From Neoroseomonas oryzicola (lineage in GTDB: Bacteria > Pseudomonadota > Alphaproteobacteria > Acetobacterales > Acetobacteraceae): DNA of 64,000 bases. The notes beneath the pieces were generated by a model that was not told where the DNA came from, did not search any database, and was given only the letters and a program-made list of their open reading frames with translations. The stretch is taken from assembly GCF_012163135.1 (NCBI RefSeq), contig NZ_JAAVUP010000003.1:462283-526282 (forward strand). The letters run 5' to 3'. The position numbers and the translations under genes are program-made. Every line of letters starts with the position of its first letter. Positions within the stretch are counted from its first letter, which is position 1. Of the stretch, positions 8,435 to 17,213 are shown one piece after another.

Positions 8435-9670
8435 CTATCGCGTCAGTCCGAGACCCTGGGGGTCCTCCCGCCGGGCCGCGTCGCGGTCCTCCTCGTCGAA
8501 CGCAGACCGGGCGATGGTCGCGTCCATGTGGCGCATGTAGCGCCGCACCTCCTCCGCGCGCTCGTCGGTGCCCAGCACCTCCTCGAGCCCAGCCAGCGCG
8601 GCGCGCATCCGCCGCAGCACCTGGACGGAGGTCGCGCCGAAGACGCGGATCTCGTCGAAGGCGAGGGCCAGGTAGTCGCTCCAGCCCGGGACCGGGAAGC
8701 ACAGCCGGGGCACGCCTTCCCCGTCGGTCGCGATGCCCGCCGCCAGCGGATGCCGGGCCAGGCGCCGCAGCAGGTCGTCGATCTGGTCGAGTGCCTGCAC
8801 CGCCGTGGTCGGGTCGTTGATCGCCGGCGACAGCGCCTTGATCGCGACGTCGACCAGCAGCCGCAGCGGATATTTCGGGTCCTGTTCGAAGGTACGGTCC
8901 GCGCCGAGCCGCACGGCGCGGCGCAGCTCCGGCTCGGGCAGCGGCGCGCGCGCCCCGCGCAGCTGCAGCATCACCGATCCGTCGAGCACCATGTCGCCGA
9001 CCGCGCATTCCATCTCGATCGCCCCGCCGGCGCCGCGCGCCAGCGCGACGAGGGCCGGGACGTCGTAGCGCTCGACGTAGCGGGGCGGGCCGTCGTGGCG
9101 CAGCACCTGCGTCACCGGCGCATCGGCGGGCAGGCCGCCGGCCGCTCGCGCCCCGGCGGGGTTCGCCGCGAGGCTGGCACGGATCACCTCCCGCCCGCGA
9201 TCGCCGATGTAGCGCAGCGTCTCCGTCACCTGCAGGTCCCCCAGCCGCCGCATCAGCAGGGCGAAGACGATCATGCTGACGAAGAGCAGCCCGACCGCGA
9301 CGAGCGCCGAGACGGCGAGCACCTTCCCCGAGCCCTCCCGGTCGGTCCAGGCGGTCGCCGCCAGGGCGTAGGTGAAGGTCGCGAAGAAGATGCCGAGCGA
9401 ATGGTAGAGGATCGGGTCGCGCGCGAAGCGCGCGGCGAAGCGCGGCGAGTAGCTGATGGCGCTGAACTGCAGCATGACGAAGGCGATCGAGAAGACGATC
9501 CCGGTCAGCGCCATCATCCCCGAGGAGATCCCCGACAGGATCGCCAGCGCCGCGCCCGGCGAGACGCCGAGGTCGAGCCCCGGCAGCAGCGCCTGCTCGA
9601 GCCGCGGCAGCAGCACGGCGCCGATGAGGCTCGTCACGGAGTAGATGATCGGGATCAGCCAGACGGGCAT
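8435..9670 (-). CDS. DUF2254 family membrane protein
   Basis: 411 residues. Four hydrophobic segments occupy the first half: an N-terminal one (LIPIIYSVTSLIGAVLL), one near the SGMMALTGIVFSIAFVMLQF stretch, one at IFFATFTYALAATAW, and one at VAVGLLFVSMIVFALL. A soluble C-terminal half follows with the conserved NDPTTAVQALDQIDDLLRRL. This arrangement is the DUF2254 family, predicted inner-membrane proteins of unknown function. The ATG at 9670 was kept because the hydrophobic N-terminus starts directly after it. It diverges from the RraA-fold gene. Confidence 0.88.
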   Translation of the reverse strand: MPVWLIPIIYSVTSLIGAVLLPRLEQALLPGLDLGVSPGAALAILSGISSGMMALTGIVFSIAFVMLQFSAISYSPRFAARFARDPILYHSLGIFFATFTYALAATAWTDREGSGKVLAVSALVAVGLLFVSMIVFALLMRRLGDLQVTETLRYIGDRGREVIRASLAANPAGARAAGGLPADAPVTQVLRHDGPPRYVERYDVPALVALARGAGGAIEMECAVGDMVLDGSVMLQLRGARAPLPEPELRRAVRLGADRTFEQDPKYPLRLLVDVAIKALSPAINDPTTAVQALDQIDDLLRRLARHPLAAGIATDGEGVPRLCFPVPGWSDYLALAFDEIRVFGATSVQVLRRMRAALAGLEEVLGTDERAEEVRRYMRHMDATIARSAFDEEDRDAARREDPQGLGLTR

Positions 9671-9828
9671 GCGCGCCCTCCCCCTGCGCGGTGCGGCGCC
9701 AGCATGGCATCCCCGGCGGTCCCTGGCACCCCGGTCTGCGCCGCCGGCTCCCCGGCCCCGCGCCGGCGCCCCCTTGCGGGCCCGCCCGCCCCCTGCGATG
9801 CACGCCCATCGCCGAAGGAGAACCGTCC

Positions 9829-10530
9829 ATGGCCCTGACCGCCGCCCAGAAGACCGCCCTCGAGGGCGTCACCACCGCGACGCTGACGACCGTCCTGCTC
9901 AAGAAGGGCGTGCGCTTCTGCTACATCGCGGGATCCCGCCCGATCGTGCCGGGCAACACGAAGCGCATCGTCGGCCCCGCCTTCACCCTGCGCTTCACCC
10001 CGACGCGCGAGGACCTCGCGACCGTCGATTCCTGGTCCTCCCCCCGGTCGACCCGCGCGGCGATCGAGGCGATGCCGGAAGGCTGCGTGGCCGTCGCCGA
10101 CGCGATGGGCAGCACTGCGGCCGGCATCTTCGGCGACATCCTTTGCGCGCGCATGGCGAAGAAGGGCGTCGCCGGCCTGGTGACCGACGGCGTGCTGCGC
10201 GACGGCGCGGGCGTGATCGGCGCCGGCCTGCCGGTGTTCTGCCAGGGCTACGTCGCCCCGGCCTCGGTCGCCGCGCTGAACTTCGTGGGCTGGGAGGAGA
10301 CGATCGGCTGCGGCGGCGTCACCGTCATTCCGGGCGACATCATCGTGGCCGACGCGGATGGCGCGGTGGTGATCCCGCAGGCGATGCTCGACGCGGTGGT
10401 CGAGGCCGCGGTGGAGCAGGAGCGCCTCGAGGCCTGGATCATGACCGAGGTCGAGAAGGGCGTGCCGCTGCCGGGGCTGTATCCGCCGAACGCGGAGACG
10501 AAGGCGCGGTACGAGGAATCGAAGAAGTAG
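9829..10530 (+). CDS. RraA family protein (RraA / HMG aldolase fold)
   Basis: 233 residues from the ATG at 9829, with GGAG 8-12 bases upstream. Family hallmarks are GDILCARMAKKGVAGLVTDG and LRDGAGV, the Arg-Asp metal/substrate site of the RraA/4-hydroxy-4-methyl-2-oxoglutarate aldolase fold. VIPGDIIVADADGAVVIP is the C-terminal signature. Proteins of this fold are either RNase E regulators or small oxo-acid aldolases/decarboxylases. No RNA-degradation or aromatic-catabolism gene is adjacent to decide between them. An open frame continues upstream to 9691, but the Shine-Dalgarno favours 9829. Confidence 0.9.
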   Translation: MALTAAQKTALEGVTTATLTTVLLKKGVRFCYIAGSRPIVPGNTKRIVGPAFTLRFTPTREDLATVDSWSSPRSTRAAIEAMPEGCVAVADAMGSTAAGIFGDILCARMAKKGVAGLVTDGVLRDGAGVIGAGLPVFCQGYVAPASVAALNFVGWEETIGCGGVTVIPGDIIVADADGAVVIPQAMLDAVVEAAVEQERLEAWIMTEVEKGVPLPGLYPPNAETKARYEESKK

Positions 10531-10537
10531 GCCTCAA

Positions 10538-10575
10538 GCGCCGGCGAGAGGTTTTTTGACCTCAGGCGCCGGCGC
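10538..10575. terminator. Possible terminator hairpin after the RraA-fold gene
   Basis: Nested palindrome: outer arms GCGCCGGCG / CGCCGGCGC, inner arms GAGGT / ACCTC, with a run of six T (10551-10557 region) in the loop. It begins 8 bases after the stop. The right outer arm is also the start of the 140-bp tandem repeat. The T-run is inside the hairpin rather than after it, so intrinsic termination is only a guess. Confidence 0.35.
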
Positions 10576-10840
10576 CGGCATCCGCCGGCTTGGCTGGCGC
10601 GCCGTGGACTGGACCGCCTGGCGCGGCTGAAGCGTGGGGCGCGGTCGCGCCTTGCGCTCCCGGGCCCGAGGCACCGCCTCGGGCCGAATGCTCTTGGTGC
10701 GTCAGGCGCCGGCGCCGGTATCCGCCGGCTTGGCTTGCGCGCCGTGGACGGGACTGCCCGGCGCGGCTGATGGTCTGGGCGCGGTCGCGCTTTGCGCTCC
10801 CGGCCCGAGGCAAAGCCTCGGGCCGCTTTGCTGCGTGGAC
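10562..10840. repeat. Two-copy tandem repeat, unit about 140 bp
   Basis: Unit 1 starts at TCAGGCGCCGGCGCCGG (10562) and unit 2 at the same words (10702). They match along most of their length, including CATCCGCCGGCTTGGC / TATCCGCCGGCTTGGC, GGGCGCGGTCGCGC and TGCGCTCCCGG. Each unit ends in a hairpin (CCCGAGGC..GCCTCGGG). This fills the 312-bp gap between the RraA-fold gene and the next minus-strand gene, whose stop is at 10843. A diverged piece of the unit recurs near 47.83 kb. Confidence 0.8.
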
Positions 10841-10842
10841 CG

Positions 10843-11592
10843 CTATTCGAGGACGACGCGCGACGGGGTGATCACCACGCCGTTGGAACGCCCGTTCGCC
10901 GCGAAGGTCTCGATGCGCGTCGCATAGCCCTGGGCGGAGACCACCCCCGTCGCGACATCGATCGCCACGCGCGCGAAGATCGCGACGCGCGCATCGGATT
11001 CGCCGCCACGCAGCCGGCCGGCGAGTTCCACCGCGCAGCGCGCCACCAGCACCGGCCGCCCGCCGATCGTCGCCGTGCCGTCCGGCCGGCAGATGCCGCC
11101 GCGCGGCGATCCCTCCACCGGCAGCGGGAACTGGTCGTTCGGGCCGATGCGCCGGCGCTCGAGGCTCAGCGTCGCGAACTGCTCCCGCCAGGCCGCGAGC
11201 AAGGCGGCGCGCCGCGCATCGTCCGGCGGCGCGGTGCCATCGGCGCGCACCGCCTCGAAGGCGCCGATGCGTCCATCCACGCCGCGCTGGGCGGTGATCA
11301 GCAGGCCGGTCGGTTCGTGCCGCAGCGTCAGGCGCACGCCGTCGCCCTCGCGCCGCGCTTCCGTCACCATCAGGCAGTCGCGCTGCGGCGGCCGGCCGGG
11401 GCGCAGCGTCTGCTCGCGGCAGAGCCGCTGCCACGGGCCCCAGGCCTCGCCGCCGATCGTCACCGCCTGCCGCATCGCGCGCGAGGGCGCGTCGAGCGGC
11501 AGCAGCGGCGCCGCCATGCGCCAATCCGCGTAGGGCTGAGCCATGGCCGGCGCCGCGGCCAGCACCAGCAGCAGGGCCAGGATCCGCATCAT
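10843..11592 (-). CDS. Predicted exported protein, paralogue of the next gene upstream, unknown function
   Basis: 249 residues from the ATG at 11592, which overlaps the stop of the preceding gene (ATGA). The signal peptide is evident (MMRILALLLVLAAAPAMAQ). The mature part shares an arrangement with its upstream neighbour: an IGGEAWGPWQRLC block, a CLMVTEAR strand, a central charged helix, then a Cys-containing region (GGICRPDG, VLVARC) and a closing VAIDVATGVVSAQGYATR. No named domain is recognised. The C-terminus runs next to the 140-bp tandem repeat. Confidence 0.72.
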   Translation of the reverse strand: MMRILALLLVLAAAPAMAQPYADWRMAAPLLPLDAPSRAMRQAVTIGGEAWGPWQRLCREQTLRPGRPPQRDCLMVTEARREGDGVRLTLRHEPTGLLITAQRGVDGRIGAFEAVRADGTAPPDDARRAALLAAWREQFATLSLERRRIGPNDQFPLPVEGSPRGGICRPDGTATIGGRPVLVARCAVELAGRLRGGESDARVAIFARVAIDVATGVVSAQGYATRIETFAANGRSNGVVITPSRVVLE

Positions 11593-12296
11593 TCCAGCCC
11601 CTGGCGCGTCACGCCGCGTCCCGCTCGTGCCGTGAACGCGTGGGCCTGGCGCAGTGCCAGGCCGGTCGCCACGTCGATCGCCACCTGCCCACCGAGCGGT
11701 TCGCCCTGCCGGTCGCACGACGCGACCACCACGCGCCGCCCGCCGACGAGCCCCTCGCCCAGTGGCCGGCAGTCGAGCGCGCCCTCCGCGCCGGTGTCGT
11801 CGGGCGGCATCGGCAGCGCGACGCGTCCTCCGGGGGCGATCGTCATCCGCTCGACGCCGATGGCGCGCAGCATCCGGCGGAGCCGCTCCTCGGCCTCGCG
11901 CCGCTGCGCGGCGGACAGCGGCGCCATCCCGCCCGGCGGCATCGCCGTCACCGTGCCGATGCGTCCGGCGGCATCGCGCGTGGCGGCGTAGGCGAAGGGC
12001 GCGGCCGTGCCGCGCGGCTCCGTCTGCAGGGTGACATGCCAGGTGCCGCGATCCTCGCGCACCGCGGTGACGAGGAGGCATTCGGGTGAGCCGCCCGCGG
12101 CCTCGCTGCCATCCGCGCGCAGCATCGCGCGGGTGGTGCAGATCCGGCGGAACGGCCCCCAGCCCGCGCCACCGATGGCGACCGGTCCGGCAAGTGGCGT
12201 GAGAGCCCCGTCCAGCGCGACGCGCGGCGCGGCCGCGTCCTGCGCCAGCGCCGTGCCTGCGATGAGCACCGCGGCAACCACGCTAGGCCGCCACAT
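11589..12296 (-). CDS. Predicted exported protein, paralogue of the downstream gene, unknown function
   Basis: 235 residues from ATG 12296; a second ATG at 12302 is equally possible. Signal peptide MWRPSVVAAVLIAGTALAQ. It shares with the downstream protein the blocks IGGAGWGPFRRIC, CLLVTAVRED, GRIGTVTA, a charged helix and VAIDVATGLALRQAHAF, so the pair is an old tandem duplication. The start overlaps the stop of the FAD oxidoreductase by 14 bases, making a probable three-gene operon. Function unknown; the periplasm is the likely location. Confidence 0.72.
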   Translation of the reverse strand: MWRPSVVAAVLIAGTALAQDAAAPRVALDGALTPLAGPVAIGGAGWGPFRRICTTRAMLRADGSEAAGGSPECLLVTAVREDRGTWHVTLQTEPRGTAAPFAYAATRDAAGRIGTVTAMPPGGMAPLSAAQRREAEERLRRMLRAIGVERMTIAPGGRVALPMPPDDTGAEGALDCRPLGEGLVGGRRVVVASCDRQGEPLGGQVAIDVATGLALRQAHAFTARAGRGVTRQGLE

Positions 12297-13701
12297 GCGC
12301 ATCGGCCTGCAGATGCGCGCCCTGCCGCCGCAGCGCGGCGCGGATGGCGCGCGGATCGACCGCGCGCGGCGCGATCCCCGCATCGGCCGCGAGTGCCGCC
12401 GCCACGCCCGCCGCATGGCCGGTGAGCCAGCATTGCGGAATCTCCCGCAGGAAGGAATGCGAGGTCGCATCGCAGGCGAGATGCCGCCCGGGCGCGAGCA
12501 GCCCGTCGAGGCGTTCCGGCACGATCGCGCCATAGGGCACCGAGACATTCGCGAATTTCGGCGCGAGCGAGGGCGAGACGCCAATCTCATCCGCATGCAC
12601 GCGCCCGTCCCACATCTCCCGCGTCACGCCGGTCACGCCGCGCAGCCGCCGCGCATGGCGCACGCCGATCTGCGGCGCGGAGAGCATGAGCGACGCAGTC
12701 TCGAAGCCCGGCGCGTCGCGGCGGTAGATCCGCAGGTGCTCGAGCATCAGCCGGTGGCTGCGGATCTCGATCTCGCTGAGGTCGTCCACCTGCGTCGCGT
12801 CGTAGCCCGCCAGGCGCGGGCCCATGAACAGCGCCACGTCGTCGCGCCAGGAGACGAAGGCCTTGTCGAACAACCCGATCTCCGCCTTGCCGCGCGCGAG
12901 GAAATCCGAGAACTCCGCCGGCTTCTCCGCCCGCCAGGCGAGAAAGCGCGGCATGTCGACATGCGCGAACATCCAGGAGGTGTTGATGCAGTGGTGGATG
13001 TCGCGCTCATCCGTGTCGCTGTCGGAGGCGGCGCCGGCGCGGGCGTAGAGATCGCCGTCCCCGGTCGCATCGACGACGACCTTCGCGAGCACGGCGCGGC
13101 GGCCCTGCTTGCTCTCGAACACCGCGCCGCGTACGGCACCGTCGATCAGCACCGGCTCGGCGCCCCAGGCGTGGAACAGCACCTCCGCACCCGCGTCCAG
13201 CACCATCGCGAGCGCCGTCGCCTTCATCCATTCCGGATCGCAGGTCGGCGAATGGGTGACGATGCCGTGGAAGGCGGCGGTGCGCGCCGCCCACCAGGCC
13301 GCCGTCGACGCGTCCCGCGCGCCCCACAGCGCCGGGGGCGGCCCCGCCACCGCGTCCTTCGGCAACCGGGCGAGATACTCCTCGGCGAAGCCGCGGATGA
13401 CGCGGTTCCCGTCCCAATCAGTCATCCGGTCGATCCAGATGACGAGCCCGCCGGCGGACAGCCCGCCCAGGTGGTTGTGCCGTTCGATCAGCAGCGTGCG
13501 CGCGCCGAGCCGCGCCGCGGCGACCGCTGCCGCCGTTCCGGCCGGGCCGCCGCCGACCACCAGCACGTCGCATTCGGCGTGGACCGGCACTTCGCGCGCG
13601 GCTTCCCGCACCACCTTGCCGGTCGGCGGGCGGCGCGGGCCACGCGTCGTGCGGAACACCTCCGACTGGAAGATCAGCCGGCCGCCATCCTTGGTCTCCA
13701 T
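12283..13701 (-). CDS. FAD-dependent oxidoreductase
   Basis: 472 residues from the ATG at 13701. An N-terminal Rossmann FAD site reads VVGGGPAGTAAAVAAARLG (about 49-67), ending with the acidic LLIER. VVDATGDGDLYARAG is the second dinucleotide-fold signature of the FAD_oxidored (pfam12831-like) family. These enzymes are often paired with exported or substrate-binding proteins and oxidise unidentified small acids or sugars. There is no signal peptide. It is first in a coupled set with the two paralogous exported proteins and diverges from the 592-residue hypothetical gene with only 48 bases between starts. Confidence 0.88.
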   Translation of the reverse strand: METKDGGRLIFQSEVFRTTRGPRRPPTGKVVREAAREVPVHAECDVLVVGGGPAGTAAAVAAARLGARTLLIERHNHLGGLSAGGLVIWIDRMTDWDGNRVIRGFAEEYLARLPKDAVAGPPPALWGARDASTAAWWAARTAAFHGIVTHSPTCDPEWMKATALAMVLDAGAEVLFHAWGAEPVLIDGAVRGAVFESKQGRRAVLAKVVVDATGDGDLYARAGAASDSDTDERDIHHCINTSWMFAHVDMPRFLAWRAEKPAEFSDFLARGKAEIGLFDKAFVSWRDDVALFMGPRLAGYDATQVDDLSEIEIRSHRLMLEHLRIYRRDAPGFETASLMLSAPQIGVRHARRLRGVTGVTREMWDGRVHADEIGVSPSLAPKFANVSVPYGAIVPERLDGLLAPGRHLACDATSHSFLREIPQCWLTGHAAGVAAALAADAGIAPRAVDPRAIRAALRRQGAHLQADAHVAA

Positions 13702-13749
13702 GGCCGCGAGACTATCCCGCCGCCCCGCCGCGCGGCTAGAACGGTCGGC

Positions 13750-15528
13750 ATGAGCGGATCCTCCCTGGACGCGCTGCGGGACGGGCTGGCGCGCGGCATG
13801 GCGCGCTTCCTCGCCCCGGCGCGCCTGCCGGACGGCTTCGCCCCCGCCTTCGCCACCGCCCCGCGCGGCAACCGCTTCGAGGTCGCGGCCAATGCCGCGG
13901 CGGCCGAGGCACTGGCCCATCCGCTGCTCGGCGGCGCGGAGGGGGCGATCGACCTTCTGCTCTCGCTGGCCGCCACGGGCCGCGCGCCGCGCAGCCTCGG
14001 CCCCGCGCGGATCGCGGTGGAGGACGAGACGCCGCGGTCCTTCCGCATCGCGACGCCGCACCACCGCTTCGAGGGCAACCTGCTGCGCGGGGAGATCCGC
14101 CAGTTCCTCCCCGGCGAGGACGGGCCGCCCGCGCTGCTGCATTCGGGCAACCTGGTCGAGTTCACCTGGCGCGGCCGCAAGCATTGCCTCGATGTCGAGG
14201 ACGCCATCACGACCGCCGCCATCGAGCCGACCGACCGCGGCGTGCGCCTGGTCCATGAAGGCGTCGTGGCCGGGCAGGGGCGCTTTTCGCGCGGCGCGGC
14301 GACGGACCTCGCGCGGCTGCGCTATGCCTACGAGATCCGCGCCGACAGCCCCGCCGTCACGCTGACCGTGACGCTGGCGCCGCTGCCGGGCATCGCGCTG
14401 GACCGCGTGCGCGTCACCACCGCCTGCGACGGGATGAGCGCCGGGGAGGGCGTGGACTACGGCACGCTGGTGTTCGGGGAAGGCGAGGCGGCGCGCCGCG
14501 TGCCGAGCCCGAACGGCGAGAACGTCACGCTGCACGAAGGCCCCGTCGCGGCCTATGGCGCGCGGCAGGACCGCGCCCCGGCGCGGGCGCTGTCGCTGAC
14601 CATCCGTCCCTGCGGCCCGGCGCCGCTGCTCAGCGTCAAGGCGAGCGGTCCCGCCGAGCGCCGCCTGCACTGGCTGCTGACGCGCTACGCCGCCGAACGC
14701 CTTGCGGCCGGCGCGACGCTGGAAGCGCGCGAGGAGCGCGTGCTGTTGCGCGGCCTCGCCGCCCCGCTCACCGCGCCGCGCGGGGCGGAGGCGACCTCCG
14801 TCGCGCCCGTCGCGGTGGTGGCGCAGGCACTCGCGACCCATGCCCTGCTCGCGCCCGGGGACCGCGGCGCGGCGCTGCGCGAGGGCGCCGCACGTGCATT
14901 GATCGCCTTCGATGCGGAAGGCGCGGCGCCGGCGGACCTCGCCCAGGCGCTCATGGCGGCCGAGGCGCTGCATCGCATCACCGGTGAGGCGACGCTGGTG
15001 CCGCGCATGGAGGCGCTCGCGGCCGCGCTGATGGCCGCGCAGCGCGAGGCGGGCGTGTTCCGGGAAGCCGGCGCCGCGCGCGGGTCCGTCGCCGACCATG
15101 CGACGGCGCTGCTGGCGCTCGCCCGCCGGCAGCTGCTCGCGCCCTCCGACGCGCAGGCCGATGCGATCCGCCGCGGCGTCGCGGCAATCGGGCTGGCGAC
15201 GGTGGACGGGCCGCTCGACGTGCTCGCGCTACGAGGCGATGCGCCCGCCGCCGCGACCGAGGACCTCGCCCGCCTTCTGCGCGCCCTGCGCGCCGTGCAG
15301 GCCGCGCGCGCGGCACGGCGGCTCGCCATGCCGGAGGAGGAGGCCCGCCGCCTCGCCTTCCTCGCCGAGACCGCCACGACGCTGCTGCAGGCCCGCATCC
15401 GGCCCGAGGGCGACGCGCTGGTCGTCGCCGCCGGCGCGCCCGGCACCGCCTCCTCGCTCGCCGCCCAGGCGGCGGCGCTTGCCGCCCTGCTGCCGCCCGA
15501 GAGCGCGGCGGTCCGGGTGGCGGCCTGA
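13750..15528 (+). CDS. Hypothetical protein, 592 aa, beta-rich half followed by helical repeat half
   Basis: The ATG at 13750 was chosen since the upstream open frame is antisense to the FAD gene. Residues about 60-300 read as alternating short strands (ARIAVEDE, HRFEGNLLRGEIRQF, NLVEFTWRG, GVRLVHEGVV) like a beta-sandwich. Residues 330-592 are Ala/Leu/Arg-rich helices that could form an alpha/alpha toroid. There is no signal peptide and no membrane segment. I do not recognise the family; a carbohydrate-active enzyme is one guess from this fold pattern, in the opposite domain order to heparinase-type lyases. It precedes coaBC by 26 bases. Confidence 0.75.
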   Translation: MSGSSLDALRDGLARGMARFLAPARLPDGFAPAFATAPRGNRFEVAANAAAAEALAHPLLGGAEGAIDLLLSLAATGRAPRSLGPARIAVEDETPRSFRIATPHHRFEGNLLRGEIRQFLPGEDGPPALLHSGNLVEFTWRGRKHCLDVEDAITTAAIEPTDRGVRLVHEGVVAGQGRFSRGAATDLARLRYAYEIRADSPAVTLTVTLAPLPGIALDRVRVTTACDGMSAGEGVDYGTLVFGEGEAARRVPSPNGENVTLHEGPVAAYGARQDRAPARALSLTIRPCGPAPLLSVKASGPAERRLHWLLTRYAAERLAAGATLEAREERVLLRGLAAPLTAPRGAEATSVAPVAVVAQALATHALLAPGDRGAALREGAARALIAFDAEGAAPADLAQALMAAEALHRITGEATLVPRMEALAAALMAAQREAGVFREAGAARGSVADHATALLALARRQLLAPSDAQADAIRRGVAAIGLATVDGPLDVLALRGDAPAAATEDLARLLRALRAVQAARAARRLAMPEEEARRLAFLAETATTLLQARIRPEGDALVVAAGAPGTASSLAAQAAALAALLPPESAAVRVAA

Positions 15529-15554
15529 TCCCCGGCCGGCTAGGCTCCGCCCCC

Positions 15555-16727
15555 ATGCGTATCCTGCTGATCGTCTCGGGCTCGGTCGCCGCCTACAAGG
15601 CGCTGGAACTGACGCGCCTGCTGCGCCGCGACGGCGACGAGGTCATGGCCGTGCTGACCGCCGGGGGCGCGCGCTTCGTCACGAAGGAAGCGCTTGCCGC
15701 CATCACGGGGCAGCGCGTGCATGACGACCTCTGGGCCGCGGAGGCCGAGATCGGCCATATCCGCCTGGCGCGCTGGCCCGACCTCATCGCCGTGGTGCCG
15801 GCCTCGGCCGACCTGCTGGCCAAGATGGCGCATGGGCTGACGGACGACCTCGCGACCTGCGTGCTGCTCGCCACGCGGGCGAAGGTGCTGGTCGCCCCCG
15901 CGATGAACCCGGCGATGTGGGCGCATCCGGCGACGCAGGCGAACATGGCGGCACTTCGTGCACGCGGCGTGATCGTCGCGGGCCCCGATGACGGGCCGAT
16001 GGCCGAACCGGAAAGCGGCCCCGGCCGCCTCATGGAACCGCCCGCGCTGCGCGAGGCGATCCGCGCCGTGCTGGCGGATGGCCCGCTCGCCGGGAAGCAC
16101 GTGATCGTCACCAGCGGGCCGACGCGTGAGCCGATCGACCCGGTGCGCTACATCGCCAACCGGTCCTCGGGGAAGCAGGGGCATGCCATCGCCGGCGCGC
16201 TCGCCGCGCTGGGCGCAAAGGTGACGCTGGTCAGCGGCCCGGTCGCGCAGCCCGACCCGCCCGGCGTGCGCGTTGTGCGGATCGAATCCGCGCGCGACAT
16301 GCTCGCCGCCTGCGAGGCCGCGCTGCCCGCCGATGCCGCCGTCTGCGCCGCCGCGGTCGCCGACTGGCGCACCGCGCGCGCCGCCGACCAGAAGTTGAAG
16401 AAGGTGCCGGGCGAGGCGCCGCCGCCGCTCGACCTGGCGCTGAACCCGGACATCCTCGCGACGCTCTCGGCGGCGGGTCCGTCGCGCCCGCGCCTCGTCG
16501 TCGGCTTCGCGGCGGAAACCGAATCCGTCGTCGCCAATGCCGTGACCAAGCGCGCCAAGAAGGGCTGCGACTGGATCGTCGCCAACGACGTCTCGGGCGA
16601 CGTGATGGGCGGCACGGAAAACGCCGTCCACCTGGTGACGGATGCCGGCGTCGAGGACTGGCCGCGCATGGCGAAGGAGGAGGTCGCGCGCCGCCTCGCC
16701 GCGCGCATCGCGGAGGCATTGCAGTGA
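15555..16727 (+). CDS. coaBC: Bifunctional phosphopantothenoylcysteine decarboxylase / phosphopantothenate-cysteine ligase
   Basis: 390 residues. The N-terminal CoaC half (1-175) shows [29 protein letters not shown] (catalytic His), [17 protein letters not shown] and APAMNPAMW. The C-terminal CoaB half begins at [18 protein letters not shown] with [17 protein letters not shown] near residue 280 is the conserved Lys motif. It carries out two successive steps of coenzyme A synthesis, CTP-dependent ligation of Cys and decarboxylation. The stop overlaps the dut GTG start (GTGA), the common coaBC-dut pairing. Confidence 0.96.
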   Translation: MRILLIVSGSVAAYKALELTRLLRRDGDEVMAVLTAGGARFVTKEALAAITGQRVHDDLWAAEAEIGHIRLARWPDLIAVVPASADLLAKMAHGLTDDLATCVLLATRAKVLVAPAMNPAMWAHPATQANMAALRARGVIVAGPDDGPMAEPESGPGRLMEPPALREAIRAVLADGPLAGKHVIVTSGPTREPIDPVRYIANRSSGKQGHAIAGALAALGAKVTLVSGPVAQPDPPGVRVVRIESARDMLAACEAALPADAAVCAAAVADWRTARAADQKLKKVPGEAPPPLDLALNPDILATLSAAGPSRPRLVVGFAAETESVVANAVTKRAKKGCDWIVANDVSGDVMGGTENAVHLVTDAGVEDWPRMAKEEVARRLAARIAEALQ

Positions 16728-17176
16728 CCAACCCCGTCATCGACGTCGTCCGCCTGCCCCACGCGCAGGACCTGCCGCTGCCCTCCTACGCCACCGATGG
16801 CGCGGCGGGGATGGACCTGCTGGCCGCAGTGATGTCCGCGGTCGTCATCCCGCCGGGCGGTCGGATGCTGGTGCCGACCGGCCTGCGCATCGCCATTCCT
16901 ACCGGCTACGAATTGCAGGTGCGCCCGCGATCGGGCCTCGCGCTCAAGAACGGCATCGTGCTGCCGAACAGCCCGGGGACGATCGACGAGGATTACCGCG
17001 GGGAGCTCGGCGTCATCGTGATGAATGCCGGCGACGCGCCCTTCACGGTGGAACGCGGCATGCGCATCGCGCAGGCGGTCCTCGCCCCTGTGGTGCGCGC
17101 CGCCTGGCGGGAGGTCGCGGAACTGCCGGACACCGCGCGCGGCGCCGGCGGATTCGGATCGACCGGGACCGGCTGA
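16724..17176 (+). CDS. dut: dUTP diphosphatase
   Basis: 150 residues with all five trimeric dUTPase motifs in order: [44 protein letters not shown] and [12 protein letters not shown]. It hydrolyses dUTP to dUMP and pyrophosphate, keeping uracil out of DNA and feeding dTMP synthesis. The GTG start overlaps the coaBC stop. The length and motif spacing are those of bacterial homotrimeric Dut. Confidence 0.97.
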   Translation: MTNPVIDVVRLPHAQDLPLPSYATDGAAGMDLLAAVMSAVVIPPGGRMLVPTGLRIAIPTGYELQVRPRSGLALKNGIVLPNSPGTIDEDYRGELGVIVMNAGDAPFTVERGMRIAQAVLAPVVRAAWREVAELPDTARGAGGFGSTGTG

Positions 17177-17213
17177 ACGCCGCGCGGCGCGCGGCAGGGT
17201 GGGAGGAGAACGC

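Noticed and set aside
12283-15099. Long 938-codon minus-strand reading frame covering the FAD oxidoreductase and beyond
   Set aside because: Only the part from 13701 downward is coding. The upstream part is antisense to the 592-residue plus-strand gene and reads as Arg/Gly/Ala-rich shadow sequence.
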